Source of the DNA: Hymenobacter jeollabukensis
GTDB taxonomy: Bacteria; Bacteroidota; Bacteroidia; Cytophagales; Hymenobacteraceae
Direction: 5' to 3'
NCBI RefSeq assembly: GCF_005771675.1
Contig: NZ_VAJM01000011.1
Coordinates: forward strand, 1-64,000
DNA length: 64,000 nucleotides
The position numbers and the translations under genes are program-made. Position 1 is the first letter of the stretch. Every line of letters begins with the position of its first letter. The notes below the pieces were generated by a model that was given only the letters and a program-made list of their open reading frames with translations, was not told where the DNA came from and did not search any database. Shown piece by piece: positions 14,623-22,074 of the stretch.

Positions 14623-17517
14623 TCACTGCACCTTCTCCGCCCGCGTGCTGATGGGCGTCAGCGTCACCGGGCCGAGCAGGCCGGACTCCTTCGGCTCCCA
14701 CTTGAGGGCCGTGAACAGGCCCTGCTCGTTGCGGTTTTCCTTGAGCTTAGCGGCCAGGTTCACGTTGTAGAAGTGGCGGTATTCGATGCCGCGCTTATCC
14801 AGGTCGATGATGCGGTTGGCCATGCCGTTGCTGACGAGCACGGTGAGCGTGTTGGAGGCTTTGAGCTGCTCCTTGGGAATGAACACCTGGTAGGTCGGGC
14901 CGATGAGCGTGCCCAGGTCCTGGCCGTTGAGCTGCACCCGGGCGCTCTGGGCCACCCGGCCCAGGTCGAGCAGCCAGCCGTCGGCGGCCGAGCCGGTGGG
15001 CGGGGCGAAAGTGGTCGTGTAGGAGGCCGTGCCCGAAAATGCTTTGGCCGCGTCGCTGAAGGTAGTCCAGGAAGTCAGCTCGCGGGTTTCGGCTTTGGCC
15101 GGCAGTGTGGGGCCGCCCGTCACGAAGCTCACGCTCCAGGGCCCCGCCAGCGGCTGCGCGGCGCCGGCGGGCTTGAGGTAGGCATAGCTCGGGGCACTGA
15201 CCGGCGCTTCGTTGGTTTCCAGAATGCACGACTCGCCCGGGGCCAGCTGCAGGTACACTTCGGGCGTGCCCTGAGTGGAAGTGCGCAGGCCGGCCATGCC
15301 CAGCTTTTCGGTGAGCGGGTTGTAGAGGGCCACGGCTTTGGCGGCCGTGTGCAAGGGCACCCAGCCGTCCACGGCCTTGCCGCTCCAGTTGGTCACGAAG
15401 TAGTAGTGCCCCTTGGCGTGGCGGCGGCGGATAAACTCCAACCCGCTATCCACCATTGTTTCGCGGCGCACCCCGGCGGCGGCCAGCAACGGCTCCACCT
15501 CCGCCCCGACGAGCACCATGCCCTTGCCTACCACGGCCTTCTGCACGCCGTTAGTGGCCGGGCCGGGCTTGATCTGCCCGAGCAGCTTGCGGAAGGCGGC
15601 CCGGCGCGCGTCGAGGTTGCCCAGGCCATTGACATCAACTGGCAGCGCGCCCTGAAATACCACCGTGGCCCCGCCCTGGGCCAGCTTCACCAGCTGCTCC
15701 AGCGTGGGCAGGGGCATGATGCGGGCCGCCGGCACCACGATGGTGCGGTAGCTCGTGCCGCCGGTTTGCAAAGTGGCGCCGCTGCCTTTCAGCTGCTGCA
15801 CCTGCCGGTCCGATATGAAGTCGAAGCCGTAGCCGCGCTTGAGCAATTCCTCGCCGGTCTGGCCCACGGGCATGCCCTTGAAGCCGTGCTCGATGCCGTC
15901 GTAGTGCTGCAGCAGGAGCTTGGCGCGGTCCACGTCGGCGGGGGCGGGCTGCTTGCCCCGCTGGGCGAAGGAGTCGTAGGTGGGCAGGTAGAGCAGCACG
16001 TCGTTGGCGGGCTGCCCGGCCTGCAAAAAAGACTGGCAGTGGGCGGCGTAGCGGTTGAGCTGCCCGAAGTCGGGCCAGAACGAGTTGTTCGGGTTGAAGT
16101 GCACCGCGGCGTAGAACAGCCAGCCCGGCCAGGCGGCGGCCTGCGGCGAGTAGTTGGTACCGTGGTAGAAGATGTGGTTCACGCCGCCGAGCAACATGCG
16201 GTCCACGGCCTTTTTCACGTCGCTCAGGGAAGAGAGGAAATGGTCGTTTTCCCAGGTGGCGGTTTCGGCCGAGGTCAGCGGTTTGCCCGTCACGTGGGCG
16301 GCTGAGGAGGCAAACTTGATGCGCAACAGGTCCTCCCCTTCCGTCTCGGGAATGTCCGTCACGGCGTAGAGGTCCAGGATGTTGGCCGGGGAGCCGTGGG
16401 CCTGGTTGCGGATGAGCGCGTCGTGGGTGCGGGCCCAGTCGCGCCAGGTGCGGGTGTAGTTTTCCAGCAGCAGCTCCGATACGGTTTCGCGGTAGTCGCT
16501 GAGCACGCGGCGGTTCTGCTCGTCGTCCGCGGCCTTGCCCAGCAGGGCGGGCAGGTGCTGGCGCAAATCGTAGCCGCGGCGCCGCTGAAACTCGGTGAGC
16601 AGCTGCGGGGTCCAGTTGGCCTCGCCCTGGGCGTCATCGACCTCGTAGGAGTCGTTGAAAAAGGCGCGCACGGCCTTCAGGTCGCGGCCCTTGAAGGCCT
16701 CGTCGAAGTGGCGCAGGTAGTTGTCGGTGGCGGTTTTGGAAAGGTGGTCGATAACGTCGCCCTCCCCGCCCGGGCCGGCGCGCTCCACCTGCTTGCCGTG
16801 CCAGCCCTGAAACAGGGCGTAGAGCGTCCAGTTGGCCCCGGCCGGCGCGGTCCAGCTCAGCTTGCCGTCGGCGCCCACCTTGCCGGTGAGGTCCACGGCC
16901 TGGCCCTTATCGGAATAAGCCATCAGCGTCTGCAGCGGCAAGGGCTTTTCGAAGCGCACCTGGTCGAAGGCGTGCAGCTGCAGATCGGGGTTTCGGGCCA
17001 CCGGCTGGGCCATGGTTTTCACGTCCAGGGGCTGGCCCACGGCCCGCATGATGGGTTTCTGCAGGTAACTCACGGCCTCACTCAGCTGCCCGCCACCTTG
17101 CACCTCGTAGGTGCGGTAGGTCACGTACTTGCAGGCGTCTTCGGGCGTCACCCAAGGCCCGCCGAAGGGCCAGCCGGAGGCCTGCGCCACGTCGATGCCC
17201 AGGCCCAGGCGGTTGGCCTCGGTGAGCGTGTAGGTGAGCATGTCGACCCACTTGGGCGAGAGAAAGTCGATAAACTGGTTTTCGGCGCCCTTCACCCCGT
17301 AGATGGTGGTAATTTCCAGCCCGCCCAGCCCGGCCTGCTGGTACTGCGTCATCAGGCGCGTGAGGTCCTGCTGGTTCACGGCGCTGCCCTCCCACCACCA
17401 GCGCGTCCAGGGCTTGGTTTGCTGGGTAATGGCGGGCCACTTCGGCGCCTGGGCCCGGGCGGGCGTTTGGGCCAGCGCGGCGGCAAACAGCAGGGAAAGG
17501 GCAAGGGTCTTTTTCAT
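14623..17517 (-). CDS. GH106 alpha-L-rhamnosidase
   Basis: This 964-residue secreted enzyme should release terminal alpha-L-rhamnose from pectic oligosaccharides. A signal peptide ends at about residue 22 (ALAQTPARA). The family opening is clear: PWTRWWWEGSAVNQQDLT, then GLGGLEITTIYG and DVAQASGWPFGGPWV in the catalytic barrel. The C-terminal 150 residues form a GH2-like sugar-binding beta-sandwich (WLLDLGRVAQSARVQLNGQD). The ATG start gives MKKTLALSLLFAAALAQ. A longer paralogue (1171 residues) lies at 55327. GH106 members act on RG-I, RG-II and other rhamnosides, so the exact linkage is open. Confidence 0.88.
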   Translation of the reverse strand: MKKTLALSLLFAAALAQTPARAQAPKWPAITQQTKPWTRWWWEGSAVNQQDLTRLMTQYQQAGLGGLEITTIYGVKGAENQFIDFLSPKWVDMLTYTLTEANRLGLGIDVAQASGWPFGGPWVTPEDACKYVTYRTYEVQGGGQLSEAVSYLQKPIMRAVGQPLDVKTMAQPVARNPDLQLHAFDQVRFEKPLPLQTLMAYSDKGQAVDLTGKVGADGKLSWTAPAGANWTLYALFQGWHGKQVERAGPGGEGDVIDHLSKTATDNYLRHFDEAFKGRDLKAVRAFFNDSYEVDDAQGEANWTPQLLTEFQRRRGYDLRQHLPALLGKAADDEQNRRVLSDYRETVSELLLENYTRTWRDWARTHDALIRNQAHGSPANILDLYAVTDIPETEGEDLLRIKFASSAAHVTGKPLTSAETATWENDHFLSSLSDVKKAVDRMLLGGVNHIFYHGTNYSPQAAAWPGWLFYAAVHFNPNNSFWPDFGQLNRYAAHCQSFLQAGQPANDVLLYLPTYDSFAQRGKQPAPADVDRAKLLLQHYDGIEHGFKGMPVGQTGEELLKRGYGFDFISDRQVQQLKGSGATLQTGGTSYRTIVVPAARIMPLPTLEQLVKLAQGGATVVFQGALPVDVNGLGNLDARRAAFRKLLGQIKPGPATNGVQKAVVGKGMVLVGAEVEPLLAAAGVRRETMVDSGLEFIRRRHAKGHYYFVTNWSGKAVDGWVPLHTAAKAVALYNPLTEKLGMAGLRTSTQGTPEVYLQLAPGESCILETNEAPVSAPSYAYLKPAGAAQPLAGPWSVSFVTGGPTLPAKAETRELTSWTTFSDAAKAFSGTASYTTTFAPPTGSAADGWLLDLGRVAQSARVQLNGQDLGTLIGPTYQVFIPKEQLKASNTLTVLVSNGMANRIIDLDKRGIEYRHFYNVNLAAKLKENRNEQGLFTALKWEPKESGLLGPVTLTPISTRAEKVQ

Positions 17518-17630
17518 GGGGGAAGGCGGGTTCGAGTATTAGGGCGCCAGCGTTGCGTCTAGCTTTCTGCCTGAGTGGAAGCGGCGTCAAGGCAGTTGGA
17601 TTCAGGACCAGAATCGTACTCCTACTCCTG

Positions 17631-17785
17631 GCCGTCATGCTGAGCTTGTCGAAGCATCTCTACCGCTTCGTTAAATAGTATCTGACGAAGCGGTAGAGAT
17701 GCTTCGCGGGGCTCAGCATAACGTGCTAATTCTGGCTGTTCAACGTCGGCACGCGAGATGTCTCGACAAGCTCGACATGACGTTC
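17631..17785. repeat. Family A repeat plus a half copy
   Basis: A full unit at 17633-17722 has arms CGTCATGCTGAGCTTGTCG and its complement, extended by ATCTCTACCGCTTCG. It is followed by a lone right half at 17749-17785 (GCGAGATGTCTCGACAAGC). It fills most of the gap upstream of the GH106 gene. The rest of 17518-17816 shows no gene. Confidence 0.85.
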
Positions 17786-17816
17786 TATTTAATCGGCTCA
17801 ACCAGCCGCTCCAACG

Positions 17817-19016
17817 TCAGCTCTTGGCCGCCGCGGGCGGGTTGTCGACGAGCTTATACAGCTCGGTGCCCGCCAGCAGGAAGCAGCCCAGGCCGTAGTC
17901 CTCGAAGTCGGGCCGGGAGTCGTAGGTGACGGGCTGCCCATCCTTGGGCTCTTTGCCGGTGCCCTGCACGTAGCCCAGGAAGCCGTCCTTGTGCACGCAC
18001 TCGGTGGTCATGGCCGTCCAGGCTTTGGTGATGATGGGCAGGTACTGCTTGGCGTCGAGCAGGCCCTGGTTGATGCCCCAGGCCATGCCATAGACGAACA
18101 GGGCGGTGCCGGTCAGCTCCTTGCCGCCGAAGTGCGTCGGGTCGTGCAGGCTCACGTTCCAGTAGCCGTCCGGGCGCTGCAGCCGGGGCAGGGCTTGCAC
18201 CATGCGCAAATACATCTGCTGGTACTCCTCGCGGTGCGGGGCGCCGGCGGGCAGGATACTGAGCGTGCGCACCATGGCCGCCACCACCCAGCCGTTGCCG
18301 CGGGCCCAGTAGCAGTCCTCGCCGTTAGGCTCCCGGTAGGGCGGCACGAAGTCCTTGTCGCGCCACCAGAGGTTGTCCTCGGGGTTGAAGAGGCCGTTGC
18401 CGCCGTGCCTGGTTTTGGCGTAGTCGTAGAGCTGAAACAGCTTCTCGAAGTACCGCTCCTCCTGGTAGAGCACACCCAGGCGGGCAAACACCGGCATGGC
18501 CATCTGCAGCGCGTCAATCCACCACCAGTCGTCCACCTGCTCGGTTTGCAGCATGCGGTCGATGCTGGCCTTGATGTCGCGCACGCGCTCGGGCTGCGGG
18601 TCGATGGCGTGCAGGGCGAGGTAGGTCTGCCCGCAGCACTGGTTGTCGGCGTTACGGGTTTCCACGCCGCGGTTCAGGCCCCACTGGTGCTTCTGGCCCC
18701 AGTCCACGGCGTAGTCGTAGTAGCGCTTCTGCTTATCCACGCCGTACAGGGCCATCAGCCCCTCGTAGTACACGGCGCGGGTCCAGATGTTGCTGGGCCG
18801 GGCTTTGTTGGTCACGATTTCCTTACCCGTATCCGGCCACTTCTGCATGAAGTAGCTATTGGTCAAAGTCAGCACTTTCAGGATGTCCTTTTTCCGGGGC
18901 AGCTTGGCCGCTTGCGGGGCCGCGGCGGCCCAGTCGGGCAGCAGCAGGCCGGCGCCGAGCAGGCCCAGCGTCTGGGCAAAGGTGCGGCGGGGTATCGGGG
19001 CGGAGAAGGAATGCAT
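17817..19016 (-). CDS. GH105 unsaturated rhamnogalacturonyl hydrolase
   Basis: This 399-residue (alpha/alpha)6 barrel of the YteR/YesR family removes the unsaturated uronic acid left by pectin lyases from the non-reducing end of oligosaccharides. The catalytic aspartate region VDDWWWIDALQMAMPVFARLG is present, with further family segments WARGNGWV and DGYWNVSLHDP. The N-terminus carries a Tat-like signal (IPRRTFAQTLGLLGAGLLL), suggesting folded export. The start is the ATG of MHSFSAPIP, as the upstream 13-codon extension is poor. It sits 140 bases downstream of the PL22 lyase gene on the same strand. Confidence 0.88.
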   Translation of the reverse strand: MHSFSAPIPRRTFAQTLGLLGAGLLLPDWAAAAPQAAKLPRKKDILKVLTLTNSYFMQKWPDTGKEIVTNKARPSNIWTRAVYYEGLMALYGVDKQKRYYDYAVDWGQKHQWGLNRGVETRNADNQCCGQTYLALHAIDPQPERVRDIKASIDRMLQTEQVDDWWWIDALQMAMPVFARLGVLYQEERYFEKLFQLYDYAKTRHGGNGLFNPEDNLWWRDKDFVPPYREPNGEDCYWARGNGWVVAAMVRTLSILPAGAPHREEYQQMYLRMVQALPRLQRPDGYWNVSLHDPTHFGGKELTGTALFVYGMAWGINQGLLDAKQYLPIITKAWTAMTTECVHKDGFLGYVQGTGKEPKDGQPVTYDSRPDFEDYGLGCFLLAGTELYKLVDNPPAAAKS

Positions 19017-19030
19017 GGTGGTCGGAGGCT

Positions 19031-19160
19031 GTAGAGACGCACACTTGCGTCTCAATCGTTGGTGAGGTTGTTAAAACCGGCGCGGCGAAGGACGCTCGTA
19101 AAGCCGTTATTCGTGCTGACGCCGACGTTCTGACGCCGAGACGCAATGATGCGTCTCTAC
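19031..19160. repeat. REPIN-like repeat, GTAGAGACGC arms, second copy
   Basis: Left hairpin GTAGAGACGCACACTTGCG (19031 onward) and right hairpin ending GCGTCTCTAC (19160) enclose a core of about 85 bases. That core starts with a diverged AATCGTTGGTGAGGTTG. The final CTA at 19157-19159 is the stop codon of the PL22 gene on the minus strand, as at 7153. Confidence 0.85.
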
Positions 19161-20398
19161 GAGGCGGTTTTGGCTATTTCGACGGCGTAGACCTGGCTCT
19201 GGCCCTCGAAGTTGGCCCGGAAGATCAGCCATTTGCCGTCGGGCGAGTAGTGCACGTTGGGCTCCAGGTGGTAGTTGTGCTTGGCCAAGTTCACCAGCTT
19301 TTCGGCCTTGAATTTGTCCCCATCGGGCCGGAACAGGTAAATCCACTGCCCGTTGGGCGAGTGCGCCACCGAGGTCGGGTAGCCCCCGTCGCCGGCGAAG
19401 GTTTTCTGGTCGGGGGCGGTGGTGTAGTGCACCGACCACTCGTCGCGGGTCAGCTCGTACTTCCGCTCCTTGCCCGATTTCAGGTCGGTGCCGGTGACGA
19501 AGAACGTGGCCCCGCGCGGCAGTTGGTGGTCAAACCAGATGGTCTTGCCGTCGGCCCCGAACCACTCATGGCCGGCAATTTCGCGCTCCATGGTGCGCTT
19601 GTGCACCAGCTTCACCTCCTTGGTCTTGGTATCGATGGTCCAGATGCGGTCCACCAGTTCCCAGGGCCCCTCGTGGCAGAACATAAGCAGGCGCGGGTCC
19701 GTCGGCGAAAACTGCACGTGGTTCAGCCAGGCCGTGTCAGTGAAGAGCTTGGTGAGCTGCCCGCCCTCAGCACTGACGGTGAAGAGCGTGCGCGGCAGCT
19801 TGGCCTCGTAGATGCGGCGGAAATAGTCCTTTTTCTCCGGGTACTGCCGCGAAATTTCCTTTTCCGCGTCGCTGCTCCAGGCCCCGCCCAGCTGCGTTTC
19901 GTCGGCGTTCAGGGTGGTGATGTTGGCCCGAAAATCGGCCGGAAACACGAACACCAGCCTAGTCTTGCGCGAGTCCACGTGGGTGGCGTACACCGAGTCG
20001 CCGGTCTGGTAAAACACCTCTCGCCGCTTCGGGGCCACGATTTCGCCCCCGACTTTGCGGAAGTAGCGTGTAAGCGGCTGCACCTGCCGGGTTTTCAGGT
20101 TCAGCATGCGCAGCTGCTTGCCCCGCTCGTCGGCGTGGTAAAACACCATCCAGTCGCCGTCCTTGCCCCCCGAAACGAAGGGCCGGTTGTGGAAGTAGAA
20201 GCTCTCGTTTGAGCCGTCGAGCGGGCTGAGGCGCACCACGCGGTGCCCCGTGTCCTGGTCGACCCATTCGGCGGCGGGCATGGGCGTCTGGCTGCCGGTG
20301 GCCAGGCGCTGCTGGGCCCGGGCGGGGGCGCCGGCCAGCAGCATTCCGCCGAGGACGGCCAGGGTGCCAAGGCGGCGAGGATTCAGGGCTGCAAACAT
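19157..20398 (-). CDS. PL22 oligogalacturonate lyase
   Basis: This 413-residue seven-bladed propeller cleaves short oligogalacturonides by beta-elimination into 4,5-unsaturated products. Family hallmarks are WLNHVQFSPTDPRLLMFCHE (metal-binding and catalytic histidines), HEWFGADGKTIWFDH and HNYHLEPNVHYSPDGKW. A signal peptide (TLAVLGGMLLAGAPARA, to about residue 28) indicates a periplasmic enzyme, whereas the well-known enterobacterial Ogl is cytoplasmic. Its TAG stop is part of the flanking repeat. With GH105 downstream it forms the late step of homogalacturonan breakdown. Confidence 0.9.
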   Translation of the reverse strand: MFAALNPRRLGTLAVLGGMLLAGAPARAQQRLATGSQTPMPAAEWVDQDTGHRVVRLSPLDGSNESFYFHNRPFVSGGKDGDWMVFYHADERGKQLRMLNLKTRQVQPLTRYFRKVGGEIVAPKRREVFYQTGDSVYATHVDSRKTRLVFVFPADFRANITTLNADETQLGGAWSSDAEKEISRQYPEKKDYFRRIYEAKLPRTLFTVSAEGGQLTKLFTDTAWLNHVQFSPTDPRLLMFCHEGPWELVDRIWTIDTKTKEVKLVHKRTMEREIAGHEWFGADGKTIWFDHQLPRGATFFVTGTDLKSGKERKYELTRDEWSVHYTTAPDQKTFAGDGGYPTSVAHSPNGQWIYLFRPDGDKFKAEKLVNLAKHNYHLEPNVHYSPDGKWLIFRANFEGQSQVYAVEIAKTAS

Positions 20399-20438
20399 GG
20401 ATTCGGGCGGGTGTTGGGGTGGCAGTAAAGGAGCAGGA

Positions 20439-21233
20439 TCAGTTGGCGGCGGGCTCGGGCGGCAGGTAGCGGGCCAGGTCGCGCAGGGCCACCACGCGGT
20501 AGTGGTGGTCCTTCAGGTAGCGCAGGTATTCCTCGAACAGGGCTGGTGGGGTCGTCACCCAGTCGTGGGCCGTGTCGGGCACGCCGTGCAGGGTCAGCAC
20601 CACCACCTGGCCGCCCCGGGCCTGCGGCAGGGCCGCCAGGATGTCGGCCCGGTTGTCGGCGCCGGTGCTGAAGCTTGGGATGAGGCGCCGGTCGTCGCGG
20701 GCGGGGTCGTAGGCGCGCACGCGGCCTTGTTTGGCGCCGCCGGCGCGGGCCAGGGTGTAGCCGCGGGCCCGCAGCACCGCCAGGGCGGTGGGGTGCGTGT
20801 CGTAGCCGGGGTAAGCGAAGGAAGTAGGCCGCCGAATGCCGTAGCGGCGGCAGCGGCCCTCGATGGAGTCCAGCTCGGCGCCCAGCTCGGCCGCGGTCAT
20901 TTTGTTGACGTGCCGGTGCGTGAGGGTGTGGCTGCCGATTTCAAAGCCCATTTTATCGAGCTGCCGAATCTGCGCCCAGCTCATGTACCGGGTTTTGTCG
21001 GCGAAGGGCGGGTCGCGAAACTCGCACACGAAGAAGGTGGCCCCGAAACCGTACTTGCGCAGCAGCGGGGCCACGTAGGTGGCGTGGCTGAGCACCGAGT
21101 CGTCGAAGGTGAGGACCACCAGCCGCTCGGGCACCCGCGGCGGGCCCTGGGCGGTGCCGGCCGTCAGCAGGCCGGCTGCCAGCCCCAGCGCGGCGGTGCG
21201 CAGACAAACCCGGACGGAAGCAGCGAAGCCCAT
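20439..21233 (-). CDS. Polysaccharide deacetylase (NodB domain)
   Basis: This 264-residue secreted NodB-fold protein probably removes N- or O-acetyl groups from a glycan. Motif 1 is TFDD (42-45), with Asp44-Asp45 as catalytic base and metal ligand. Motif 2 is SHTLTH with His102 and His106. RPTSFAYPGYD forms motif 3 and VLTLHG the last motif. The signal peptide spans about residues 1-29. The start at MGFAASVRVC is preferred over an in-frame ATG 37 codons upstream that lacks a leader. It lies 40 bases upstream of PL22 and may lead that minus-strand group, but the substrate could be pectin, cell-wall glycan or a lipid-linked sugar. Confidence 0.8.
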   Translation of the reverse strand: MGFAASVRVCLRTAALGLAAGLLTAGTAQGPPRVPERLVVLTFDDSVLSHATYVAPLLRKYGFGATFFVCEFRDPPFADKTRYMSWAQIRQLDKMGFEIGSHTLTHRHVNKMTAAELGAELDSIEGRCRRYGIRRPTSFAYPGYDTHPTALAVLRARGYTLARAGGAKQGRVRAYDPARDDRRLIPSFSTGADNRADILAALPQARGGQVVVLTLHGVPDTAHDWVTTPPALFEEYLRYLKDHHYRVVALRDLARYLPPEPAAN

Positions 21234-21392
21234 ACGCAACGGAAGGTAAACCTGCCCCAATAGAGCAAACTGCTGCGGCGAAACCCTCCTGTACTCTGCG
21301 GTGTGCCCACCGCAGAAGTGGGCGGTTACTAACCGGGCCAGCAATAGCAGGCTTAGCGCCGCCCAGCTGTGTCTGTGGATGGGAGAAGCCGC

Positions 21393-21417
21393 ACGTCATG
21401 CTTGATCTGGCGTCCGC
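21393..21417. repeat. 25-base sequence duplicated at 55163-55187
   Basis: The stretch runs ACGTCATGC, then TTGATCTGGCGTCCGC, and is identical at 55163-55187. There it sits inside a family A repeat and replaces the usual TGAG. Here the rest of the family A arm is missing. The remainder of the 21234-21463 gap shows no gene. Confidence 0.6.
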
Positions 21418-21463
21418 CTATTGTCAGCTTACCCGGCCAGCAGGCCATTGCCGCCCTGCGGGC

Positions 21464-22018
21464 TCAGCGGCTCAGCCGGCGCAGGGCCAGCAGGCACAGC
21501 GCCACCGAGCCCGCCACCCGCACCCGGCCGCCGAGCACCCACTGCTCCAGCTCGGCCAGCGGCACGGTCAGCACTTCGATGTTTTCCGTCGCGTCGAGGT
21601 GCTGGGCGGCCACGCGGCGGGCGTTGCGGGCAATGAAGAAGTGCAGCAGGTTGGTGTCCTTGGTGGGGTTGTCCGACACGTCGAGCACGTGCTCCAGCGC
21701 GTCGGCGGCGTAGCCGGTTTCTTCCAGCAGCTCGCGCCGGGCGGCGGCCACCGGGTCGGTTTCGCCGGGGTCGATGACGCCGCCGGGCAGCTCCACGAAC
21801 ACGTCGGCCGCGCCGTGCTTGTACTGGCGCACCATCACCACCTGCTCGTCGGCCGTAAGGCAGAAAATCAGTACCGCGTCGGGCCGCTCGCTCACAAAGT
21901 AGTCGTCCAGCTCCTCGCCCGAGGGCAGGCGCACCCGGTCGCGGCGCAGGCGGTACCAGCGGTGCTCGAATACCAGCTCGGAGCCAATTACTTGCCAGGG
22001 TTTGATGACAGCAGCCAT
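21464..22018 (-). CDS. Nudix hydrolase, ADP-ribose pyrophosphatase-like
   Basis: This 184-residue cytoplasmic Nudix protein likely hydrolyses ADP-ribose or another nucleoside diphosphate derivative. The Nudix box runs from about Gly80 to Gly102 (GVIDPGETDPVAAARRELLE then ETG). It holds one residue more than the textbook spacing between the first Glu and the RE pair. Upstream VMVRQYKHG and FVELPGG are typical of ADP-ribose pyrophosphatases. The start at MAAVIKPWQV leaves 56 bases to the divergent methyltransferase gene. It is a housekeeping gene with no obvious tie to pectin use. Confidence 0.85.
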   Translation of the reverse strand: MAAVIKPWQVIGSELVFEHRWYRLRRDRVRLPSGEELDDYFVSERPDAVLIFCLTADEQVVMVRQYKHGAADVFVELPGGVIDPGETDPVAAARRELLEETGYAADALEHVLDVSDNPTKDTNLLHFFIARNARRVAAQHLDATENIEVLTVPLAELEQWVLGGRVRVAGSVALCLLALRRLSR

Positions 22019-22074
22019 AACAGCGAAACGGGCCTGATGAGCCGGCAAGTTACGCGCCGCCGGCGCGGGGCCGG

